From Bacteroidota bacterium (GTDB lineage Bacteria; Bacteroidota; Bacteroidia; Cytophagales; Thermoflexibacteraceae), in contig RDXG01000218.1 in assembly GCA_004292785.1 (NCBI GenBank), forward strand, positions 1 to 32,613: a stretch of DNA of 32,613 nt, read 5' to 3'. How positions within the stretch are numbered: the stretch's first letter is position 1; each line of letters opens with the position of its first letter. Positions 16,801 through 28,800 of the stretch are shown one piece after another. Under the pieces are notes generated by a model, which worked only from the letters and a program-made list of their open reading frames with translations, did no database searches and was not told the DNA's origin. Made by a program: the position numbers and the translations under genes.

Positions 16801-19800
16801 TTTCTATATAATTTGGTGGTTTCACCGTTCACAGAATTTCCTGCAATTAACAAATCCCTAAAACCATCGTTGTCATAATCTCCGAGAGTCAAAGAACCCG
16901 ATTCGATGCCTTCAAAATTTGCCAAAAAGTTTAAGTTTGATCCTGACTGATTCAAATAAACTTTACCGATTCGGTCTTGTCTGTTCAAACCAATCATTGC
17001 CAAATCGGGATAACCATCATTATTTACATCTCCCCAAACGTGATCTCCTTGATAAACTGCCGTAGGTTCTATGTTGGTCATTTGTGTAAATTCTCCCTTT
17101 CCTTTGTTTTTATAAATTTGGAAAACAGGCACATTTGAACTTTGATCTAAACCGTTGATCGAAAAATCAATGAGTCCATCTTTGTCAAAATCAATAAATT
17201 TGACCGTAGCAGAAGACAAATTTGGAATAATAATGTTGCTGTCTAGTTTGAAAACGCCATCAATATTTTTGTATATTCCTGCCAAAACTTGATTGTTATC
17301 ATCTTTTCCGACCATTAATAAATCAACAGTTCCATCCTGATTGTAGTCTGCCGCCGCTACCGAAGAATTTTTAAGAGCAGGAATTTTGCTATCTATTTTT
17401 TCTTCGAATTTTCCGTTTTTAGGATTGTATAAATAAAGACTTCCAGAAGCTCTGCCTGAATTTTCGCCTGTCAAAACCAAATCTAGCAAACCATCTTGAT
17501 TAAAATCGTGCCAAGTAAGATTAGAGAAAACTGTTTTAGAAACGCTTTGTGGCAAAGTTTGCATTGCCGAGAAAAATCCGTTTCCATTCAAATACATTTG
17601 CGAATTTACGCCAGCAAGCACAAAGTCCAATTTGCCATCAGTATTGTAATCTAACCAACCAGAAGAGCCAAAACTGCTTGGTACAAAATTGGTAAAGTCT
17701 CTATAAGCAGTAAAAGGAAAAATCACGTTTACGTTGAATGTTTGTACAAAAGTAGCCCCAAATTTGTCCGTAACTTGAATCGTAACCGTATAAACTCCTT
17801 GCGTTTCATAATCAAAAACTTTGTTGCTATACAATTTTCCATCTTTGAGTATAAAGTCGGAATTGTTGTTTGGCACACCTGACTGATCGTAGAATTGATA
17901 ATTGAAAGTTTCGTTTTTATCTGGATCGTTGTTGTAAAAAGCGCCGATTTCAGTGCCAAGAGGTTTGTTTTCGTTGATTGTATAAGACGTTAAACCAATA
18001 AAAGTAGCCACTTTATTTCCTTCGTCAATAATGTAAGTTTGCGAAAATTCTGAACTACTGCCCGAAGCTTTTGTCAAAATAATAGAAATTCTAGTTCCCA
18101 AAGGAATATCTACAACTTGACTAAAATCGTTGGTCGTGATTGCTGTTGGGTAAAAAGAAGTCAAAAACGTAGTTCCTTGACCCGAATTAGCCGAACAAAA
18201 ACTATAGTCGGCATAAACATCAAGGCGATCTCCTGCCACAATTCCTGTGCCTTCTAATTTAGAAAAACTATGCAAAGTTAGCACAGGCGGAAGAGCCGAT
18301 TCGTTAGTTCCTGTACCCAAAATAATTCCTTTTGTTAAATTTACATTACAAGAAATATCATTTTGATAAAACAAATTGAAACTTGTATTTATTCCTGAAG
18401 TGGTAATTCCCGCTGCCAAATTGTATTTGATGATGTTATTTTGCACCGTATTCGCATTTCCATTGATCAAAATGCCATTTGCACCGTTTGGAATTTGGGC
18501 AGTATTGTTCAGATTTGTACCAATTTTATTGTTTTGGATCGTGTTTGCAGGACTTGCTTGCAAACTAATTCCTTGCAAAGTATTTCCAGAAATAAGGTTG
18601 CCCTCTCCTTGTCCGCTTCCGCCAATTTGGTTCTGATTAGAATTTGCAACCAAAGCAATTCCTGTAACGTTTGCACTTGCCAAAGTTCCCGTTTTGTCTG
18701 TGCCAATTTTATTTCCTTTGACAACATTGTTTAAGGAATTTTCTAAATAAATGCCCGAACCATTGCCATTAAATACGTTTCCTTGTGTTGCATTTCCAAT
18801 TTTTACTCCAGAAACATTTTGCAAATGCAGTCCGTAAAGTCCAAAATTGCTCATTTCCAAACCGTAAATTTCGCTGTTGTTGGCATTGATTTTTAAACCT
18901 GTTCCGTTAAAAATTGCCGTTCCATCTACTTTAATAACAGGATTGTTTGCGGCAGTCCAAGAAGGTTGCGAAGTAGCGTCAATCATCACGTTTTCTGTAA
19001 CCGCAGGCAAATCACTTAGCAAATTGATTTTCCAATTTCCTGCCAAATAATTTGGATCAGAAGTTGGAATGTCGAAAAGTACAGTTGTAAAATCTGGATT
19101 TGAGTTGGCATAAGTCAAAACGGCTCGCAAAGACCCAAAACCTGAATCGTTGGTATTGACGACCACCGTAGGCGAAAGCACTCTTACCACCGTAGAAAAT
19201 TGCGAAGTATTGTTTGCCGAAGTTGCCGTAGAAGTCAAATATGATCCATAAGGCAAACTCGTACTCGCAAACCAATAACCTGCGCCATCAGCAATAGCGG
19301 AAGTAATGAAGGTTTGACCTTGTGGCGAACCCGCACAATTTGTTTGGTTATAGAAAATCTCGATCAAATCTCCTGCGGTGGCGTTGCCATCAACTCCCAA
19401 AATATTGGCAGAATTAATGATTGGAACGGCTTTATTGGCATTTCCTACGCCATTCAAATTGATGCCCAAAACGCTGTTACAGAAAATTTTGTTTTGAGAA
19501 ATCATATTTCCTGCACCTGCAACAGAAAAATTTATACCGCTACTATTTGCTACGTTTCCGCTTGATCCGACAATGGTGTTCGAGCTAATAAAATTGTTTG
19601 TAGCCCCATTTACATTTATTGCCCCCGATTTTTGTGCATAAATTGGCGTGATTCCATCAATTTGCGTTCCGATCAGATTTGCTTGTATGTAATTGTTTTG
19701 CGTAGTCGCATCTTCCATCAGAATTCCGCTAAATTCATTGCCAGAAACAAGGTTTCCTGCTCCGCTTGCTCCAATGGTGTTGAAAGAAGAACCTGATTTT

Positions 19801-22800
19801 AAATGAATTCCGTAGCCGTTTGGCAGAGCCGCTGTTCCGCTAAGATTTGTACCAATTTTGTTGTTTTTGAACACATTCGAATTTGAAGTTTCAATGATCA
19901 ATCCATAATTTGATCCACCAATTCCACTACCCGAAATCAAATTGCCATCAACTGTGTTGAAATTTGAATTTACAAAAAGAACGCCTATATTATTTCCCAA
20001 AGCCAAATTTCCCGAAGGATTTGTACCAATTTTATTTCCGCTGATCAAATTATTATTTGCACTACTGATCATGATTCCTTTTGTATTTCCAGAAATAACA
20101 TTTTCTTCGCCTGCCAAAATGCCTCCGATTTGGTTGTTGTTCGACCCTGAATTAATAAAAATTCCGTTGTCATTTGCCAAAGCAGTAGTTCCGTTAGCAT
20201 CAATTCCAATGTAATTTCCTTTGACAAAATTGTTATTTGAAATTCCTGTGCCTCCTTGTGTCAAAATAATTCCATGAGTAGCATTTCCAGAAATTATGTT
20301 TCGTTCTGCTACTGTTGCGCCTCCAATCATGTTTCTGTTGGCGTTGGTTTCCAAAGAAATGCCTGTTATTTGTGTAATGCCTACATTCGAAGTTCCGTTT
20401 CTATTTGTGCCAATATAATTGTTCGAAATGGTATTGTAAGCCGAACTATTGGCAACCATGATGCCTTTGTTGGTGTTTCCAGAAATGATATTTCGACTTG
20501 CCAAAGTAGTTCCACCAATAGTATTGAATTGGGAAGTCGAATTGATTTCAATTCCAATATTTGCATTTCCAAAATCCGTTACGCCCAAAGGATCAAGCCC
20601 AATGTAACAACCTTCGATGATGTTCGAGTTTGAGTTACTAATCGCAATGCCCGCCTGACTAAAATTGGTAATTGACAAACCTTTGATCACCGTTCCGTTG
20701 GCGGTATTGTTAAGTGCAAAAGCCGAAGAACCCAAACCAGCCGAACTGCCATCAATTCTGATTTTGATAACCGCATTATGCCCCACTGCCAAAGTATTTG
20801 GTGAAGCTCCATTTTGCGAATAACCGTCGATCAGCACATTTGTAAAAATAATTTGCGTTCCGCTAGGCGAAAAAGTCCAAACTCCTGCCGAATGATTTGG
20901 ATCGGAAGGTGTCAAACTAAAATGAATGGTTGTAAAATCAACGTTTGCATTTGCCAAAGCAAGTACATCAGCAAAAGAACCCAAACCAGAATTGTTGGTA
21001 TTTGTAACCGTAAAATTGTCGATAACGGTCATAAAACCGCCTCCCGCCAAGGGATTTGTACCTGTGAAAGTAGTTGGCGAAAACTTCATATTTCCAAAAG
21101 GCAAACTGTTTATGGCAATCGTATGTAGCCATTGCGCAGTGGCAGAATAGTCGGTAGTAAGCCAAAAATAAGCAGATTGTCCGTTTAATATTTTTAAATT
21201 AGAAGTATTGAAAACCAAAGTTTCGCCTGCACCTGTAACAGAAGATTTTTGGTCGACCAAATTCACTGTTGCAAACACATTTGTACTCGTAAACCACAAT
21301 TTAAAACCATTCGTTTTAATGTCTGATGCCACATAATTTCCCGAAGTATTGAGGGTAACAGACACAAAATCAACGGAATTATTGCTTGCCGTTGCATTGA
21401 AATTATACAAAAGTTGGTTATTAGAATTTGCATAAACATAAGCCGTTTGCGTAGCAGAAGTAAACAAATTCAGGTTTGGCGGTGCTAAACCTGCCATTAA
21501 TTCTGTTCTTGACGCAAGAGAAGTTACAAAAATATCGTTGCTGACAATGTTGTTCGAAGCGTACAAACCACTGCCCCAAGTTCCCACTGAACCATCACTA
21601 CGGAAGGCAAGACTTGCATAACTTTCATTTGCAATTCCGTTCAGATTTGGGTTTGAAGTATAATTGTAATTCACGCCATAATTGCCAATTCCAACAGGGA
21701 AAACTCCAAAATAACGAGAATTTTCTATGGTTGTAAATCCGCTAGGAATACTTACCGAAGTAGGCTGTTCGCGCACTTTATAAACTTGCATACCTTGACC
21801 TGCACCGATCAAAAAGTTATTTGCCGTAAATTGATCTACATCATTTAAGACTACTGAACTTCCTGCATAACTATTTGCAGAAATATCACCGATTGGCGCG
21901 CCAGAAGCTGTCCAAACAGGCGAATTAACCAATGTTGCATCTCCGCCACTAAATCTGCTTTTGTTTTCTGTAATTGTGCCTACATTTTCGTCAAAACGCA
22001 AATAAGTTACCAAATTTGTTTCTGAACCTGTGAGTTTTTGGCACATGAAATTTTGGATTTGGGTTTGAGTTCTTTCGCTGTCCCAAATTCTAAATTCATC
22101 TAATTTTCCATCTAAAGTAGAGGTTGTATTGTTTCCAAGATAGAAATTTGTCCAAGTTGATGGAATTGCCATGCCTGTTTTTGTGGCAATTAAAACTCCG
22201 TTTCTATAAAGTGTTCCTGTTCCGTTATTAAATGTAAAAGCAAGGTGTTGCCATTGAGAAGTAACAAAAGTTCCGATAGGAATTTTTCCTGCTCCTGTAC
22301 CTGGATCCATGCGGTTAGTATTGTCTGTACCTACATAAGCCGCCCCGCCTAATGCTCCATGAAAAACAAAATCTCCCCAACCTGATCCTACAGTTGCGCC
22401 TGCAAAAACTACTTGATTATTTATTCCTGTAAATGTATTTGGATTTAACCAAAATTCAACCGTAAACTGCGTTGGGTTAAAAGTTGGTAAAGGCATAGAA
22501 ACATAATCATCAACGCCATCAAAAGTCAAAGTTTTTCCACTTCCCGCAGGCAAAATGGTCGAAGTCATTTTTGTGTTCGAATACAAAACCGAAGGCGTGC
22601 CAATGATTCCAAAACTTTTTGCCCTAAAATAATAAATCGTGTTTGGCGCAAGTCCTGTAAAATTAGCCGAAGTTCCTGTTACAGTTTGGAAAGCCGTTAA
22701 AGGCGTAAAACCTGAACTTGTACTTATTTCTACGCCATAATTGACTGCCAAATTTGCCGAACTCCAATTTGCTGTAAAACTTGTTTGCGTAATATTTGTC

Positions 22801-25800
22801 GCCGCCGAAATAAATGGCGCATTTGGCGGAGGCAAAATGGTCATGAAACTGCTCGCCGCCATCGGATCAGTGCCTGTAAGTGTGCAAGTTGTGAAAGAAA
22901 CACTCGCAAAAGGCAATGTATTTGCAAAAATTGTGCGGTTTTGGGCGTTCAAATTGATGTCTGTACTTAACCAAAAATAACGAATTGCTCCACTAGGAAT
23001 TACAAAACCTGTCGTTTGGAAAGTAAGCGTTTCGCCTGCTCCTGACAAAGAATTTGCCGTTCCTATCAAATTCGCGTTTGCAAAAGTGTTTGTAGTAGTA
23101 AACCACAATTTGAAATTATCGATGTCTGATGTTGCATAATTTCCCGATGTTTTGAGTTGAACAGACAAAAATTGAACGTTGTTGTTGCTCACTGTTGCAT
23201 CGAAGCGATACAGTAAATTGTTGGTCGTATTTTGGAAAATATAGCCTCCTGCTGTGGCAAAAGTAGTGCTTAAATTGACCGTTGGTTGAACATACAAAAC
23301 AAAAGGCGAAGTATTATTTACCAAATCTCTTGTTGTGGCAGTAATTCGATCTGAAGTAACCAAAGGCAATAAACTAGAAGCATACCAATTTCCTTGCGCA
23401 TCAACTATAGCTGATCCCAAATATTCTCTGCCTTGAGGGGTAGTAGAAATATTATCTCTAAAAATTTCGATGGTTTCATTGGGATTACCTATTCCTGAGA
23501 CTTCTGTAGTAGTAAAACCAAAAATAGTAGGTACTGCTTTATTGGTATTTCCCAATCCGTTTAAGTTAATGCCCAAGGCTGTATTCGAAAAAATACGGTT
23601 TTGGGAAATTTGGGTTTGATTAGCCGTAGCCACTGCCAAACGAATACCCTCAGGATTAAACGCTATCGTATTAAACACGATTCGGTTATTTTGTGTAGGT
23701 TGGTTGCTAAAAATACCTGCTACGCCATTTGCCCAATTTTGTGTACCTGTCGAATTAGTTCCTATATGATTTCTTCCTATAAAATTATCGTCAAGTGCCA
23801 AGAAAATTCCCCCTGAATTACTGCCACCAATCACATTCGCTTCTGCACTTGTAAAACCACCTACAGAGGTAAAACTAGAGCCAACAACTAGCCCATAGCC
23901 GTTAATTGGTAAAGTTCCCAAACCATCGGATTTGATACCCACATAATTGCCTACAATTTTGTTGTTCGTGGAATTATTATTGGCTACTATGCCACTTCCT
24001 GCGCTTACTCCGCCTATTACGTTGCGTTGCAAAAGGGTATTACCGCCAATTTGGTTAAATCTTGATCCCTGATCTATCAAAATGCCAATGCCATTACTTC
24101 CCAAATTATTCAAGCCGTGTCGGTCTGTGCCTATGTAATTATTACCTACATAATTGTTTTGGGCGGCGGCAAATTCGACAACAATATTTTTGCCTGGATT
24201 TCCTGCCACCAAGTTTCGGCTTGCAGTTGTAAAACCACCAATGGTATTAAAACTCGAAAGAGCATAAATCCCAAAATTACGAGTTCCACCTACAGGAATT
24301 AACGTTCCTGCGGCATTAGTACCCACAAAACAGCCTTCAATAATATTCGCATTCGACGTGTTGGCAATGCGAATACCTACTCCACCTGGTATAGTTGCAC
24401 TATAACGATTCACCACCAAACCCTTGATCACCGAACCTGTTCCGCCTGTAATATTAATAAGATTGGTGGAAGTATTGTTTCCACTAATTTCTATTTTCAA
24501 GACTGCATTATTGCCAATATCTAAACTATTAGGCAAAGCACCTGCTTGCGAATATCCATCAATAACTAAACCATCTGTAATGTTGGGCAAACTAGTTGCA
24601 TTAATCGTATAAACTCCGCCTACTTCCAACGTGCTTGGCAAATTGAATCTTACGGTTTGAAAACCTACATCAATATTTGCCTGATTAATTGCCTGAGTCA
24701 AAGAACCTACACCGCTTGGGCTAAGGTTTGTAACAGTATATTGGTCAGCAATGGTCATAAATCCGCCCGCTACCAGAGGATTGCTACCTGTTAGAATAGA
24801 AGTGGTAAAATGAACACTACTAAATGATATCGCACTCGCAAAAATACTGTTGCTCCATGTTGCTGTTGGCGAAATATCCATAGTTAGCCACAAATAACGG
24901 GTCTCTCCATTAGGAATATTTAAACTTACTGTTTGAAAATTCAATATTTCACCTGCGCCTATCGCAACAGAATTTCGTTGGGCTACCAAATTTGTTGTCG
25001 CAAAAGTTGGGGTAAAAGTTTGCCACAATTTAAAACCGTTGGGCTTAATATCAGCCGCTAAGTAATTTCCGCTTGTCTGTACTTGCACCGAAAGGAATTG
25101 AACAGAATTAATGGAAGCCGTCATGCCAATATATTGCAACAAATGATTATTCGTATTTTGCAAAACAAAAGCATTTGGCGTGGCGGTAGAGAACAGATTA
25201 ACCGTTGGCGGAGCAAAACCGACCATTAATTCCGAACGATTATTGATTAAACCCGAACTTACAAAATCTGAACTTGCATTGTTGGCACTGCCCAAAGATG
25301 CCCAAGTAGAAACGCTTGCATCTGTTCGGAAGGCTAAAGCTATGATTTCTTTGTTTGAATTTGTGTTCAAATTTGAGTTTGTAGAATAATCGTAATTGGC
25401 TTTATAATTCGAAATTCCAATCGGGAAGACTCCAAAATAACGTGAACTTTCCACAGTCGTAAATTGCGGAGAAGTTGCCGTAAAATTAGGCACTTGGCGA
25501 ACTTTGTAAAGTTGTACGCCTTGATTAGTTCCTATCGTAAAACCATTGACCGTAAAATCATCTGTATCGTTCAGGTTTGCCGAAGTTTGCGTTAAATTAT
25601 AATTATAAGAAGAAATATCCCCAATCGCTGCGCCTGAACTGATAAAAGGCGTTGCGGAGAAATTAACCAATGCCCCATCTGTCGAACTGACAGAAGCCTT
25701 ATTTTCTACGGACATAAATGCCCCGCCTGTAGTTTGATCCAATCGATAATAAGCCAATAAATTTGCTTCTGTACCGCTTACTCTTCGGCACATCATGTCT

Positions 25801-28800
25801 CGAATTTCGGTTTCACTCAAAGCCCTATTCCAAATACTTGCCTCGTCCATTTGCCCTTGGTAATAGGCATCACCTGCCCAATTGCTTCGACCAAGGTAAT
25901 TTTTGGTACGATTAACCACTACAGGCATATTGCTTAGAATAACAGTACCTACTTGTACACCATTTTTATAAATTTTGGCGGTTTTAGTATTATCAATCGT
26001 TAGCGTAATGTGTTGCCAAGTGTTATTGGTAATAGCATTAGAAACGAGATAAACTACTTGAGCAACTGCTCCATTAAAAACTTGTAAGTACAAATCATTG
26101 GTAGTACCGTTCCTATGTAAAATAATATTATCCACCTGCTGTCCATTACCTATATCAAAAAATCTTGCAAAACTACCATTACTCGTTGGGTATGCCCAAA
26201 CTGCCATCGTTAAACCATTACTAAAATCAGAAAAACCACTTCCTAAATCAACGTAATCATCGACTCCATCAAAATTTAAGGCATTTTGCCCGCCAATCGG
26301 TTCATTCGTATAGAAAACTTTTACATTCTGAACCGTTGAGAAATTAAGTGCATTGAAATAAGCAGTAGTACGCACATAATACAGCGTATTGGGCGTAAGA
26401 CCTGTAAAATTATGACTTGTCAAACCTGCCGCTACGGTTTGGAAAGCCGTTAAAGGGCTAAAATTGGCATTGTCCGCAATTTCAACAATATGTTGGTGCG
26501 TACTATTAACCGTTTGGAAATTGACCGTTGCCGATGTGAAACTTACATTGGTAGCGGCAAGCGTAGTAGGTGGTGCGGGGACGTTTTCTAAAATAGCAAT
26601 GGTAGTACCTGTTGTGCCGTTAGGACGAGAAACAGCCAAATCCATATCACCGTCATTATCTATGTCGAGCGCACATAAATATTCAGGCACAGCAGAACCT
26701 ACAGAAAAATCGCCTTTACGAACCAAATTTCCACCTATATTTTCGAGGAATGTTATCGAATTAGAAGTGCCTTGATTGGCAACGGCTACGTCTATATCGC
26801 CATCACCGTCACCGTCAAGAGTCCATACGCCATAAGGATTTGTTCCTACTGGTACTAAAGTAGTTCCCGAAAATGTACCATTCCCATTATTTTTGATCAA
26901 GCCTATATTTGTGCTTGCATTATTATTATTAACCACGATGTCCATATCCCCATCGCCATCTATATCGAAGGTACTTACAGTTCTTGGCCATGATTGTCCC
27001 GAAGGAAGTATAGCCATCGTAGTGAACTGCCCTAATCCATTATTTCTTAATACCGTAACATTATTACTATTCAAATTCGCAACTGCCAAATCCATATCTC
27101 CATCATTATCTGCATCAAACGGATCGATGTATTGAGGACAGGCACCGACTGCATAGTTGGCTTGCCAAGTAAAGCTACCTGTCCCATTATTTGTTAAGAT
27201 GGCTACTCCACTTCCACATATTGTTACAGCCAAATCCATATCACCATCACCGTCAGCATCAAATGAATGAACAGACTGAACAGGGTTAGAACCTGAACTA
27301 CTAAGAATTACCCCTGAAGTCCAAGTAGTAGTGTAAGTACCTGTACCATCATTAGACATAAGCCTTATAGTGGTTTGACTTGCCTTCATAGCTATATCCA
27401 TATCTCCATCATTGTCTGCATCGAAAACGGCATAAGCTCTCTCGGCACCTGCCGCTGTCGGATTACTGCTTAAGGCAAAAGTTCCACTGCCATTATTTTT
27501 GAAAATACCCATATTTCCAGAAGTTCGATTCAAAACCCCTAAATCGATATCTCCATCACCATCTACATCATACGCCAAAATACCTTGAGGTCGTGTGCCA
27601 CCTGTCGCAAGGATAGATTTCAATTGGAAATACCCAAAACCTTTATTTACCCCCGCCGTAAATTGGATTTGTTGGGAAGTAATGAAAATATTATTGGGAT
27701 CGCCTACGGCTGTTTGGAACTCTACAGTTATGCGTTCCCCTGTTTTGAAGCCCAAAGTCGGCGGCGTATAACCTATATTCGGTGTTCCTGCCCCGCCAAA
27801 CGTACCTGCCGTATAAAAACCTGTCATATTGCCCACAATACGCACCGTATTGAAATTCAAGGCTGAAGCGGCAATATTTTGGTCAAAAGTAAAGGTTAAA
27901 GGGGCTGTTCGGCTAATATTGACGGCATTTCGAACGGTACTAAAACTCAATAAATTCAAGTAGGGTTTTACAAAACCTGCCATGAGTTCGGCTCTGTTCG
28001 AAATCGTATTTTGGGTAATCGTGTTCGCTGTTGTGTTTGTAGTCGAACGGTAGCCTTGCCAATTCAATACACTTGCATCAGTTCGGAACGCCAAGCTTGC
28101 TTGGGCTTCGTTGGCATGACCGTTGATATTTCCGTTATTGGTATAATCATAAACCGCATTATAATTCGAAATTCCAATCGGGAAAACCCCAAAATAACGA
28201 GTATTTTCTACGGTTAAGAATTGATTCGGATAATTATTAGGTACGGTCGAAAAATTCGGAATTGACCGAACTTTGTAGATTTGTACGCCTTGACCTGCCG
28301 CTAAAGTATAACCGCTTGCGGTGAAAACATCTATATCATTCAAAGAAAGCGTAGTACCTGCATCATATTGATTAACCGCTATATCGCCAATTGCTGCACC
28401 TGAACTGATGAAAGCGGGTGCATTAACCAAAATACCGTCTGTCGAACTCAAAGCGGCTTTGTTTTCTACCAAAGCGGGAACATTCGAGTTTTGATCGAGA
28501 CGATAGTAAGCCAATAAATTCGATTCCGTACCGCTCAATCTTCGGCACATCATATCTCTAATTTCGGTTTGGCTTAATGCTCTATTCCAAATACTTGCCT
28601 CGTCCATTTGCCCTTGATAATAGGCATCACCTGCCCAAGGACTACGCCCAAGATAATTCACAAGTCTTGGTTTGACCAAAGGCATATTCAGAATCGTACC
28701 TGAACCTACTTGTACCCCATTTTTGTATAGTTTTACATTTTTGGCATTATCGAGAGTTACCACCAAATGTTGCCAAACATTATTATCTAAAGGTTGTGTA

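Noticed and set aside
26600-27600. Regularly spaced similar segments ('tccatatcnccatc...') that could suggest a CRISPR array
   Set aside because: Spacing is ~140-165 nt and the segments encode the DxDGDxD FG-GAP motif in frame; not CRISPR repeats.
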